From the NCBI GenBank assembly GCA_002898775.1, contig BEHK01000007.1, positions 1 through 43,420 of the forward strand: DNA of 43,420 nt, given 5' to 3'. Under the pieces are notes generated by a model. It saw nothing but the letters and a program-made list of their open reading frames with translations. It made no database searches and was not told the origin of the DNA. The translations under genes and the position numbers were made by a program. The DNA comes from a bacterium HR08. GTDB lineage: Bacteria > Acidobacteriota > Blastocatellia > HR10. Shown here in pieces: positions 1 through 8,805 of the stretch. Position 1 is the first letter of the stretch. Every line of letters begins with the position of its first letter.

Positions 1-340
1 CCTCCTGTCACTTTCGTTTTCTACACAACTTTAGCGACACGACCCCGACCGGTGTGGAGAGACCTGAATAGATAGCTACCCCGGCGTTCGGCGACATACG
101 CATATTGAGGGGAGGTGATCGGTAGGCCAGCGAGGAATGTACCTCGTGGTGTTGATGGGAGTGCCCGACGGGCCGAATGTTCCCCGGAGCATCACCCGAT
201 TGATCGTGAGGCGTTGAATCGGGAGAGGACCTGCCGAAGAACGGCTCACCGGAATGCCCTCGAGGGCTCGGTTCATCGGGCCTTCGGGTCGGTCGCGCTC
301 TCACTGAGGTCCTCATGCTATCTGTAAGCCGCGCGGGACG
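1..340. other. Unassigned non-coding region, possible structured RNA or decayed element
   Basis: No ORF looks like a known family. Several hairpin-forming segments: CCCGATT...AATCGGG, CGAGGaatgtaCCTCG, GCCCTCGAGGGC, and a UUCG-tetraloop hairpin ggccTTCGggtc. Confidence 0.2.
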
Positions 341-486
341 CGCGAGTTCTCCGGCGCCTCTCCACACGCTCGATTGGTCGGGGCCCCTCCGTCGAAATCC
401 CGCCACATCGGATCAGCATGCCACCCGCGTTTGTGGCGAAGGCGGAGGTCGGTCGAGCCCTGCACGCCCTCCCCACCGCCTGTGAA

Positions 487-1191
487 TCAGCGAGGGAGGA
501 CGTCGACGGGGACGGCGCTCCTCACGAGAATACGCCCCGGAGTGACCGAACACGCATAGGCGCACAACACCACGCCGGCGTGCAGCGCTTCGCGCCCGGC
601 TTCGGCCAGCTCCGGATCCGCTCGAGCATCGAGTCGCAACTGGCGTGCATCGTCCCGCTGGATGAACCAGATCACGGCAGCGCGCATTCCCCGTCGAGCC
701 GCGCGCGCGAGCGCGCGCAAGTGCCGGGCGCCGCGAGTCGTGGGTGCGTCCGGGAAGAGCGCGATACGATCCTCCACGCGATTGCACGATTTCGTTTCCA
801 CAAGCCACACCCCGTCGGCCGCCTGCACGCGAAAGTCCAGGCGCTCGCCCTCATAGAAGACCTCTCGCTCCCACCTGAGGACACCGCAAACGGGCGGAAG
901 GCCACCGGCTCGAAGTGCAGTCTCCCAGAGGCGGTTCGGCGCCTGGCTGTCCACGCCCACCCATCGGCCACGATGACGCACCAGAAGCAACGTCCCCCAC
1001 GTCCGACCATGCCCCCTGGGGTGCACGCGCACCAGGGCTCCGGGGATCAAGAGTTCCGACAGGCGACCGGAGTTGGGCAGATGGACGTATCGGAGCCGAC
1101 TCGCGACCACGACCTCCGCGGCGAAGCGGTTCACGCGTCGCACGAATCGGCCCGCAAGAAGAGGGTGAGGAAGTCGAAGTTCCACGCGCAT
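487..1191 (-). CDS. sfsA: SfsA-family protein (sugar fermentation stimulation protein A homolog)
   Basis: Motifs FVRRVNRF, VHLPNSGRLSELLIPG, VWLVETKSCNRVED, LFPDAPTTRGARHLRAL typical of SfsA. Start placed at internal Met MRVELRLPHPLLAGRF; the longer ORF start (1383) would overlap the operator and the start of the next gene. Confidence 0.85.
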   Translation of the reverse strand: MRVELRLPHPLLAGRFVRRVNRFAAEVVVASRLRYVHLPNSGRLSELLIPGALVRVHPRGHGRTWGTLLLVRHRGRWVGVDSQAPNRLWETALRAGGLPPVCGVLRWEREVFYEGERLDFRVQAADGVWLVETKSCNRVEDRIALFPDAPTTRGARHLRALARAARRGMRAAVIWFIQRDDARQLRLDARADPELAEAGREALHAGVVLCAYACSVTPGRILVRSAVPVDVLPR

Positions 1192-1327
1192 CCAAACATC
1201 AGGATATCGCACCACCGCCTCGCCGCTCCACACATCCGTGTTTCGAACGAGCGCTCGGCACCGGAGCGCTGGCCTCTCGGTCGCGCCTCTGGACTTTCTC
1301 GGCCTCTTCGTGTACCCTCTCCCTTGT

Positions 1328-1345
1328 ATCAAACGATCGTTTGGT
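1328..1345. promoter_or_regulatory. TetR-type palindromic operator, copy 1 (ATCAAACGATCGTTTGGT)
   Basis: Near-perfect inverted repeat matching two other promoter-located copies in the window; 28 bp upstream of the Fe-S oxidoreductase start codon. Confidence 0.7.
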
Positions 1346-1373
1346 CGATGCATTTCGCGGAAGGAGCGTGAGG

Positions 1374-3380
1374 ATGCCGACACGAGAGGTCTATTGGAAT
1401 ATCCACCACGTCTGGATCATGTACGCGCTGCTCGCACCCACCCTGCTCATCTTCGGATACGGGGTGTACCGCCGCCTCCGGCTCTGGTGGCGGGGGCGAC
1501 CCTATCCGTTTCACTGGAAAGAAGCACTCCCGCGCGCAAGGGCCATCGCCCTCGAGGTCTTCGCTCATCGGCGAATGCTTCGGGAGGCCTATTCCGGACT
1601 CTCGCATTTCGCCCTCTTCGCCGGATTCCTCATCCTCTTTATCGGGACGCTCGTCGTGATGGTCCACGAGGATTTCAAGATTCGGATCATGCAGGGGGCG
1701 TTCTATCTCTACTTCCAATCACTCGCTCTCGATGTCTTCGGCCTGCTGGCGATCTTGGGCATCGTGATGCTCGCCGCGAAGCGCTATCTCATGAGGCCCG
1801 CTCGGCTACATGTGAACGTTCCCGAGCGAGAGGGCGCCTCGCGGCAGCGACCCGGAGAAGACGCCGCCCTGCTCGCCTTGATCTTCCTGATCCTCGTGAC
1901 GGGCTTCCTCATCGAAGGGTTGCGGATCGCCGCCACGCGCGATCCGTGGGGCCACTGGTCTCCCATCGGCTGGCTGCTCGCCCAAGGGTTCCAAGCGCAT
2001 TGGGAGGTGGCGATGATGCGGGAGGTTCACCGGTTCCTCTGGTGGTTTCACCTTGTGCTCGCCTTCGGATTGATCGCCTGGCTCCCCTACACCAAGCTCC
2101 TCCACGTCTTCACGGCCGCGGCGAATATCTTCCTGCGCCCCCTGGAGCCCGCGGGCGCGCGGCTCGCGCCACTCGATCTGGAGACCGCCGAGACATTGGG
2201 CATCGCCCGCATCGAAGACTTCACCTGGAAGGACCTGCTCGATCTGGATGCGTGCACCGAATGCGGCCGGTGCCAGCAGGAATGCCCCGCGACGGCGACG
2301 GGGAAACCCCTCTCGCCGAAGACGCTCATCCTCGATCTTCGCGAGGCCCTGTCCGCCGCGGAGAAGGGCAGCACTCCCCTCATCGGGCGATTCGTCAGCG
2401 AGGAGACCCTCTGGTCGTGTACGACGTGTCTGGCGTGCACGCGGGCCTGTCCGGTCTTCATCGAGCATGTGCCGAAGATCGTCGGTCTGAGGCGGTATCT
2501 CGTGATGGAAAAAGCGAACGTGCCGGAACTGATGGCGGAAACGCTGCGATCGCTCGAGGATCGGGGGCATCCCTTCCGCGGCACGACGCTCTCGCGCACC
2601 GACTGGTGCCGCGACCTCTCGATCCCATCCATTCGAGAGGCTGACCAGGTGGATTTCTTGCTCTGGATCGGCTGCGCCTCCGCCCTCAACGAGCGGAATC
2701 ACCGGGTCGTTCGAGCCCTCGTCCGCGCGCTCGGCGAGGCCGGCCTCCGATTCGCCATCCTTGGCTCGGAGGAACGATGCACCGGCGACCCCGCTCGACG
2801 AATCGGAAACGAATACCTCTTCGAGCAGCTCGCGCGCGAGAACATCCGCCGTTTGAACGCCTCTGGCGTGCGACGGATCGTGACCGTGTGCCCGCATTGC
2901 TTCAACTGCTTCGCCCATGAGTATCCGCACTTCGGCGGACATTATGAGGTGATCCACCACAGCCAGCTCCTGGCCGACCTCGTGCGCACCGGGCGACTTC
3001 GGCCCCGACGCCCTCACTCCATCGCCGTGACCTATCACGACCCGTGCTACCTCGGGCGATACAACGACATCTATGACGCGCCGCGAGACGTTCTCCGTGC
3101 GTGCGCGCGCGACCTGCGCGAGATGTCGCGCTGTCGCGACCGCGCTTTCTGCTGCGGTGCCGGGGGCGGATTGATGTGGACGGAGGAGCTGGGACGGCGC
3201 ATCAATCGCGAACGCGCGGAACAGGCGCTCCGAACCGAGGCCGCTGTCATCGCCGTCTCCTGCCCCTTCTGTCTGATCATGCTCGAGGAGGGCGTCACGG
3301 CCAAAGCGGAAGGCCGGACCGTCGAGGTCCTCGACATCGCCGAGGTGCTGGAGCGCACCCTGGACCGGGAGCCCACGTGA
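1374..3380 (+). CDS. Membrane (Fe-S)-binding oxidoreductase, DUF224/heterodisulfide reductase-like with NarI-like N-terminal domain (putative ETF:(mena)quinone oxidoreductase)
   Basis: N-terminal TM segments, two 4Fe-4S motifs (CTECGRCQQECP, CTTCLACTRACP) and CCG-type motifs (CPHCFNCFAHEYP, FCCGAGGGLMW). Start at ATG after the operator. Confidence 0.8.
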   Translation: MPTREVYWNIHHVWIMYALLAPTLLIFGYGVYRRLRLWWRGRPYPFHWKEALPRARAIALEVFAHRRMLREAYSGLSHFALFAGFLILFIGTLVVMVHEDFKIRIMQGAFYLYFQSLALDVFGLLAILGIVMLAAKRYLMRPARLHVNVPEREGASRQRPGEDAALLALIFLILVTGFLIEGLRIAATRDPWGHWSPIGWLLAQGFQAHWEVAMMREVHRFLWWFHLVLAFGLIAWLPYTKLLHVFTAAANIFLRPLEPAGARLAPLDLETAETLGIARIEDFTWKDLLDLDACTECGRCQQECPATATGKPLSPKTLILDLREALSAAEKGSTPLIGRFVSEETLWSCTTCLACTRACPVFIEHVPKIVGLRRYLVMEKANVPELMAETLRSLEDRGHPFRGTTLSRTDWCRDLSIPSIREADQVDFLLWIGCASALNERNHRVVRALVRALGEAGLRFAILGSEERCTGDPARRIGNEYLFEQLARENIRRLNASGVRRIVTVCPHCFNCFAHEYPHFGGHYEVIHHSQLLADLVRTGRLRPRRPHSIAVTYHDPCYLGRYNDIYDAPRDVLRACARDLREMSRCRDRAFCCGAGGGLMWTEELGRRINRERAEQALRTEAAVIAVSCPFCLIMLEEGVTAKAEGRTVEVLDIAEVLERTLDREPT

Positions 3381-3461
3381 GCGATCCCTTCGCACCGCCT
3401 CGTCCGATGCTTCGAGGCCTCCCCGAGAGCGCGCGCTCTCCTCCCGGCGGACGAGAAGGGC

Positions 3462-3490
3462 TTGACTCATCACGGGACATGTGGTAATTT
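3462..3490 (+). promoter_or_regulatory. Putative sigma70-type promoter (TTGACT-N17-TAATTT)
   Basis: -35 TTGACT at 3462-3467, 17-bp spacer, -10-like TAATTT at 3485-3490, abutting operator copy 2. Confidence 0.5.
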
Positions 3491-3508
3491 ACCAAACGGT
3501 TGTTTGAT
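3491..3508. promoter_or_regulatory. TetR-type palindromic operator, copy 2 (ACCAAACGGTTGTTTGAT)
   Basis: Shares the ACCAAACG..GTTTG core with copies at 1328 and 22842; directly downstream of a -10-like hexamer. Confidence 0.7.
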
Positions 3509-3713
3509 AGCGGATGCGGCGGCGCTGCGGGCGCGTGTGGGGAGAGTCCTGCGGGCGGCGCTCGATCAGACGTGGGCGGATCCTACAACCGAGGAGTTCC
3601 CAGGACCGGTTCAGCCTGCGCGACCGGAACGGCGGTAGCGCGCCTCCTCATCGGAGCTTCCTCCTCGCGCGGATTCCCGGAGAGAGCGCGAATGTCAGCT
3701 CTTCCATCGGAGA

Positions 3714-3730
3714 GACCCCGCGTGGGGTCC
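3714..3730. repeat. Hairpin repeat copy R1 (GACCCCGCGTGGGGTCC)
   Basis: Short form of the recurring GGGGACCCC(A)CGCG...GGGGTCC palindrome. Confidence 0.55.
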
Positions 3731-3932
3731 CCGAGTGGCAGACTCCTTTGTCTGCGAAGGCCTCGGATCACATCGCCCTGCGGTTCATCAGGGGACCCTC
3801 GGGATGCTCTCTGGTGAGATCCTCATGCCGGGGAGAGGGAATCGGCTCGTGCGCCGATCTCAGGAGAGCGCCGGGTGAGCGGGGGATATTCCCGCGAGAT
3901 CCGCGGCCCTCGATCTCTAGGAGGGCAACAGT

Positions 3933-5123
3933 ATGGCGGTCCGACGCATTGACCTGTCCGGTATCCCGAATTCCTATTGGTCAGCTATTGACAACCTGAT
4001 GGCTCGTGAGATGTCCGAAGGGACGTTCCGCAAGACCGTCGTCGTGCTCCGGTTCAGCGAGTCGCGACCTTCGCTGAGTATTGGGATCAACGATGACGGA
4101 GACCGAATGCATCCGCGACGCGCGCGCGAGCGCGGGCATACTCCTTTTCGTCACCTCTGCTGCGGGGGTGGAGCTGGGGCGTTCACCGCTGGCTTGCCCC
4201 TGATCCTCTACTACTATCGAAAGCCCTACGAGAAGCCAGCCGTCACCCTCCTCTCAGAATCCACCCTGAACGGTGAGGCCAATGCGAGGGCTCTGCGTCG
4301 GCTCGGCTTCACGGCCGAATACCGGGCGATCGGCGATACGGAGATTCTCATCGGGGAGGCGCGCTACAAGGTCATCGCCAGTTACGCCGGTAACTACGCC
4401 CTGCCTGACTACTGGTCCGCCTGTAGCTCGATCATCTGGAGCCCGATTCCTCCTCAGACAGCTCAGGCCTATATGGAGTGCATCTATCACGACCCGGAGA
4501 AGTTCGAGGATAAGGAGACGAAGACGCCGCAGGCGCGGATGAAACCGCTTCAGGAGGTGGCCAAACAGCAGGGGATTTCGATACAGTTAGAGGACGTTAT
4601 CGAAGCGGTGATCGAAGAGAATGTGAGAGCCCTTATGGGGGAAGAGACCGTGATCTCCGAGTCCTGGGCGCCGGAGGAGGAAGAGGAGTTGGCGCGCACC
4701 GTGCCCTTCTTCGAGAGCGAGACGTGGATCAAGCGACTCTCCACCAAGGGCCTCTGCGCGATGGCGCCGGCAGCAAGCCGAGTGGGTGTGGCCGCTTATA
4801 AATCCCGTAAGCTCATCCGCGCGAGCCTTATCGTCAACGAACGGGGGGAGATTCACGATTGCCTGATCACAGGGGATTTCTACTGGAGACCACAGCCGAC
4901 GATCTTCTCCATCGGGGCCTTGGACTATTTCCGTGAGGCTCTGCGCGGTCTTCCCCTGGTTGCGGAAGACGAAATGGCGAAAGCCATCGAAGGCGTCTTC
5001 AATCGGCCCGATTTCGAGATGCCGTTGATCCGACCTGAGGACGTCCTCCGCGCGATTCGGAAGGCGGGCGAGCGGCTCATCCCCGTCGAAGCGTATCGGG
5101 AGCCGCTCGCGGCGCACGCGTGA
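3933..5123 (+). CDS. Lipoate/biotin-protein ligase A family protein (internal reading-frame anomaly near 4090-4165)
   Basis: N-terminus VRRIDLSGIPNSYWSAIDNLMAREMSEG..SRPSLSIGIND and GGGAGAFTAGLPLILYYYRK match the LplA-like fold; the stretch between reads better in another frame (TECIRDARASAGI). Confidence 0.6.
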   Translation: MAVRRIDLSGIPNSYWSAIDNLMAREMSEGTFRKTVVVLRFSESRPSLSIGINDDGDRMHPRRARERGHTPFRHLCCGGGAGAFTAGLPLILYYYRKPYEKPAVTLLSESTLNGEANARALRRLGFTAEYRAIGDTEILIGEARYKVIASYAGNYALPDYWSACSSIIWSPIPPQTAQAYMECIYHDPEKFEDKETKTPQARMKPLQEVAKQQGISIQLEDVIEAVIEENVRALMGEETVISESWAPEEEEELARTVPFFESETWIKRLSTKGLCAMAPAASRVGVAAYKSRKLIRASLIVNERGEIHDCLITGDFYWRPQPTIFSIGALDYFREALRGLPLVAEDEMAKAIEGVFNRPDFEMPLIRPEDVLRAIRKAGERLIPVEAYREPLAAHA

Positions 5124-5151
5124 GGAGAGACCTCTCTAAGGGGGAGCCATC

Positions 5152-6435
5152 ATGCCGGATGCCTATTGGGAAGCCGCGCTGGAGACGATGCCGCGCGAGC
5201 AGCTCCTCCATTGGCAGGAAGAGCGCCTGCGGCAGCATCTCGCCTACGTCTACGAGAAGTCCCCCTACTATCGGCGCGCGTTCGAGGTGGCTGGGATCAC
5301 ACCCGCGGAGATCACGAACCTGGAGACGTTCGCGGCCGCCGTCCCCTGCCTCACCAAGATGCAGATCATCGAGGATCAGAAGGAGCATCCCCCGTTTGGC
5401 CGACTCCTGGCCGTGGAACCGGCGGAGCTGATTCGCATCTACTGGTCACCCGGGCCTGAGCTGATCGTCTTCACGCCGCAGGACTATGCCTATGTCGTCG
5501 ATCTCGCCGCCAAGGCGTTCTACACCTGCGGTGTGCGCCCGCAGGATATCGTGAACGTGACGTGCACGTATCACTGGGTCATCGCGGGGACCGTCATTGA
5601 TGAGGCTTTCCGAAAGATCGGATGTGCCGTGATCCCCGGGGGGGCCGGGCAGAGTCGAATGCATATCGAGGTCATGCGCGCGACGCGGACGACGGTCCTG
5701 TTCGCCTTCTTCACCTTCGCCGAGGAATTGGGCCGAGTCGCTCACGAGATGGGGCTCGATCCCGCGCGCGATCTCACGCTCCGTCTCGCCATCGTGACCG
5801 GGGAGTTGAGGGCGCGCGCGCTGCGTCAAGAACTGGAGCAGACCTTCGGCTTCCAAACGCGCGAGATCTACGGGACGAGCGAGGTCCCCTTCGTGGCAGC
5901 CGAATGCTCCGAAGGCGGCGGCATGCACCTCGATCCTCGCTTCATCGTGGAAGTCCTCGATCCGCAGACGCAAAAGCCGGTCGCCGACGGCGAGAGCGGC
6001 GAGCTGGTGATCACCGATCTCATGAAGCGGGCGCAACCGAGCATCCGCTATCGCACCGGCGACATCACCGAGGGATTGGACCCCACACCCTGTCCGTGCG
6101 GGCGGACGACGCCAAAGATGCGACCGATCCTCGGCCGGGTCGGACAAATCCCACGAGTGAAGGGGCTCTTCATCGTCCCGCGAGAAGTCGAGGAAGTCAT
6201 CCACCGATATCCGGAGCTCGGGCGGTTCCAGCTCATCGTGGATCGTCCGGAGATTCGCGATCGGCTCACCATCAAGATCGAGCTGAGATCTTCATCCGAA
6301 GGGGCGGGCTTGAGGGAGACGCTGTTGCGCGACTTGAAGGAGAAGATACGCGTGACGGCGGATGAGCTCGTTTTCGTTCCCGAAGGGAGCATCCCGGCCG
6401 ATGCCCCCCTTGTCGAAGACCTGCGGCGCGTGTGA
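5152..6435 (+). CDS. Phenylacetate-CoA ligase (PaaK)-like AMP-forming ligase
   Basis: EIYGTSEVPFVAAEC, RYRTGDITEGLDPTPCPCGRTTPKMRPILGRVGQ, C-terminal PREVEEVIHRYPELGRFQL. Confidence 0.85.
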   Translation: MPDAYWEAALETMPREQLLHWQEERLRQHLAYVYEKSPYYRRAFEVAGITPAEITNLETFAAAVPCLTKMQIIEDQKEHPPFGRLLAVEPAELIRIYWSPGPELIVFTPQDYAYVVDLAAKAFYTCGVRPQDIVNVTCTYHWVIAGTVIDEAFRKIGCAVIPGGAGQSRMHIEVMRATRTTVLFAFFTFAEELGRVAHEMGLDPARDLTLRLAIVTGELRARALRQELEQTFGFQTREIYGTSEVPFVAAECSEGGGMHLDPRFIVEVLDPQTQKPVADGESGELVITDLMKRAQPSIRYRTGDITEGLDPTPCPCGRTTPKMRPILGRVGQIPRVKGLFIVPREVEEVIHRYPELGRFQLIVDRPEIRDRLTIKIELRSSSEGAGLRETLLRDLKEKIRVTADELVFVPEGSIPADAPLVEDLRRV

Positions 6436-6476
6436 GTCCATGGGGCGTGATCCACACCGCGTGTGCGAGTCGGGCT

Positions 6477-7010
6477 ATGAGCGATAAGGAGCTGCAATCC
6501 CCGAAGCGACCGATCTGGTGGAGTCGTCACGATATACGGCCGTTCACGCTCAGCGATGAAGAGGCCTGGGGGCTCATCACCTCCCCGCCCTAGCGTTGTG
6601 TGATCGCGTGGGTCACGCGAGAGAACCGGCCGGTCGTCAGGTGCTCGATGGAAAGATCATGCTCGCGGCGACGAAGAACAGTGAAAGCCTTTCGGAGGAA
6701 CCCTGTGATCTCCCTCTGCTTCCAGAACGCCGAGGGCTCCAAACATGTGACCGTGCGCGGCCACGTGGAATTCTCCGACCACCCCGAGCTCATCCGCCGC
6801 TCGGGGACCCCACGCGGTCTGGAGACCGCGTGGGATCCCTCCGTTGGATCACGTCTTTTGTGGACAGCTATGGGCATCACCTGAGTGTGGAAGAGAAGCA
6901 GCTCGAGATCGCACGTTCCGGTAGCCCGGATCGGCTCATCCTCATCGTCCATGTGGAGAAGATGCTCACCTTCGATTGGGAGCAGATGATCTGGGCCGAG
7001 CGGGAGAATC
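6477..7010 (+). pseudogene. Decayed pyridoxamine 5'-phosphate oxidase (PPOX)-family gene
   Basis: PPOX-like segments split over two frames with an in-frame TAG (6591-6593): CVIAWVTRENRPVV / VLDGKIMLAATKNSE / VKAFRRNPVISLCFQNAEGSKHVTVRGHVEFSDHPELIRR / SFVDSYGHHLSVEEKQLEIARSGSPDRLILIVHVEKMLTFDWEQMIWAERE; hairpin repeat between the last two. Confidence 0.7.
6803..6840. repeat. Hairpin repeat copy R2 (GGGACCCCACGCGGTCT-GG-AGACCGCGTGGGATCCC)
   Basis: 17-bp arms with one mismatch and 2-nt loop; inside the PPOX pseudogene. Confidence 0.7.
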
Positions 7011-7031
7011 TCGACGGTGCGGGAGACGTGC

Positions 7032-7069
7032 GGGCACCCCACGCGATCTGGGGATGGCGTGGGGCCCCC
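7032..7069. repeat. Hairpin repeat copy R3
   Basis: GGGCACCCCACGCGATCtgggGATGGCGTGGGGCCCCC, same family, just upstream of the CoA-transferase gene. Confidence 0.65.
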
Positions 7070-7085
7070 GTATGGAGGATCGCTC

Positions 7086-7982
7086 ATGGCCACGAAGAAA
7101 GCGGACAAGGTGATGACTCTGACCGAAGCCGCATCCCTCGTGCGCGATGGGGACACCGTGGCTCTGCAGGGCATGGGGACGCAGATGAGCCCGCTCGCTC
7201 TGGTGCGCGAGCTGATTCGGGCGGGCAAGCGCGATCTCACGATCGTGATGATCGTCGGTGGCATCGGGCTCGATTGGCTCATCGCCGCCGGATGCGTGCG
7301 CCGTGTCATCGCCATCATCGTCAATCTCGATGAGTTCGGCATGGCTCACGCCTTCCGTCGAGCCGTGGAGGCCGGGGAAGTCGTCATGGAGGAATACAGC
7401 GAGCATCAGCTCCTGTCGCGCCTTTTGGCCGGAGCCTATGGGCTCCCATTCCTCGTCACGCGCTCTGGCCTCGGCACGGACCTGATCGCCCTGCATCCGG
7501 AGACCACGCGGATCATCGCGTGCCCGTTCACCGGACAGGAGGTCGTCGCCTGCCGAGCCCTCGTGCCGGACGTCGCCATCCTCCACGCGCATCGCGCCGA
7601 TCGCTACGGCAATGTCCAGTTCTTCCCGAAACCCATCTGGCTCGACGCGGATGTCTTCCCCCGCGCGGCGAAGAAGGTCATCGTCACCGTCGAGGAGATC
7701 ATCGAGAACGAAGAGATCCGACGCACGCCCATTCATACAGGCATCCCCTATTTCAAGGTGGACGCCGTCGTCGAGGTCCCCTACGGGGCCCATCCCTGCT
7801 CCCTCTACCCCTTCTATGCGTTCGATCGTGCGCTCTTTCAGGAATACGCGACCGCTTCGCGAACGGTGGAGGGCACGCGCGCCTTTTTGGACCGATACAT
7901 CTATGGTCCGACGACCCACGCGGAGTATCTGCAGCGGGTAGGGGGGGCCGAGATGCTCCTCCGAATCCGAAAATGGGAGTGA
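7086..7982 (+). CDS. Class I CoA-transferase subunit A (IpdA/GctA-like)
   Basis: MTLTEAASLVRDGDTVALQGMG, ALVRELIRAGKRDLTIV, LDWLIAAGCVRRVI, FTGQEVVACRALVPDVAILHAHRADRYGNVQ. Confidence 0.85.
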   Translation: MATKKADKVMTLTEAASLVRDGDTVALQGMGTQMSPLALVRELIRAGKRDLTIVMIVGGIGLDWLIAAGCVRRVIAIIVNLDEFGMAHAFRRAVEAGEVVMEEYSEHQLLSRLLAGAYGLPFLVTRSGLGTDLIALHPETTRIIACPFTGQEVVACRALVPDVAILHAHRADRYGNVQFFPKPIWLDADVFPRAAKKVIVTVEEIIENEEIRRTPIHTGIPYFKVDAVVEVPYGAHPCSLYPFYAFDRALFQEYATASRTVEGTRAFLDRYIYGPTTHAEYLQRVGGAEMLLRIRKWE

Positions 7983-7986
7983 GCGT

Positions 7987-8793
7987 ATGGCCGAGATCGC
8001 CCGCGACTACACGGTGGACGAGCTGATGGTCGTCACGCTCGCGCGACAGTTCCGGAGCGAGGACATCGTCTTGAACGGAACGGTCTCCTTCATCCCCGTC
8101 GCCGCGATCATGCTGGCGCGCGCCACGCATGCGCCGGGGCTCACCTGGGTTGCCGGAGCCGTCGGCGTGGATGCGTATCCCGAACCCCTCTCGGGCAATA
8201 CGCTCGATCCGACGATGTGGCGCCGATGCGTCATGTATCTGCCGCAGGAGCACATGTGGTCCTATGTACATCGCGGCGTCCTGGAGACCTTCTGCCTTCG
8301 CGGCGCGCAGATCGATAAGTACGGTAATGTCAATAACACGGTCATCGGCGAGTACGCTCGCCCTCGGGTGCGCTTGCCCGGATCGGCCGGAATGGGCGAT
8401 ATGGGATCGCTCGATAAACGCATCTTCATCTGGACGACGACGCACACTCCGAGGACGTTCGTGGAGCGCGTGGATTTTCGATCCTGCGCCGGGTACCTCG
8501 ACGGTGGCGATGCGCGCGAGCGGCTCGGATTGAAGAACGGACCTCAGTTGGTCATCACCAATCTCTGCGTGATGGACTTCGAGCCCGAGAGCAAACACAT
8601 GCGGCTCAAGTCGCTGCATCCGGGCGTCACCCTTGAGGAAGTTCAGGCGCAAACAGGATTCCGATTGCTGATCCCCAAAGCGATCCCGCCGACGGAGCCG
8701 CCGACGGTCGAGGAGATCCGATTGCTGCGCGAGGTCATTGATCCGCGCGGGATGCGAAAGCTAGAATTCCGCGGCGCTCCCGCGCGTGCCTAG
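7987..8793 (+). CDS. Class I CoA-transferase subunit B (IpdB-like)
   Basis: Adjacent to subunit A; FCLRGAQIDKYGNVNNTVIG, ARPRVRLPGSAGMGDM, CVMDFEPESKHMRLKSLHPGVTLEEVQAQTGF. Confidence 0.85.
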   Translation: MAEIARDYTVDELMVVTLARQFRSEDIVLNGTVSFIPVAAIMLARATHAPGLTWVAGAVGVDAYPEPLSGNTLDPTMWRRCVMYLPQEHMWSYVHRGVLETFCLRGAQIDKYGNVNNTVIGEYARPRVRLPGSAGMGDMGSLDKRIFIWTTTHTPRTFVERVDFRSCAGYLDGGDARERLGLKNGPQLVITNLCVMDFEPESKHMRLKSLHPGVTLEEVQAQTGFRLLIPKAIPPTEPPTVEEIRLLREVIDPRGMRKLEFRGAPARA

Positions 8794-8805
8794 AGGTGAA
8801 TCCTC

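Noticed and set aside
8-406. 132-aa minus-strand ORF at the left edge
   Set aside because: No family resemblance; overlaps a hairpin-rich, probably non-coding region.
418-1371. 317-aa plus-strand ORF opposite SfsA
   Set aside because: SfsA motifs on the minus strand are unambiguous; the plus ORF is a shadow.
1806-3473. 555-aa minus-strand ORF
   Set aside because: Antisense to the Fe-S oxidoreductase with clear CCG and 4Fe-4S motifs on the + strand.
6596-7333. 245-aa plus-strand ORF as an intact gene
   Set aside because: It holds only fragments of a PPOX protein, runs through two hairpin repeats and overlaps the CoA-transferase gene in another frame.
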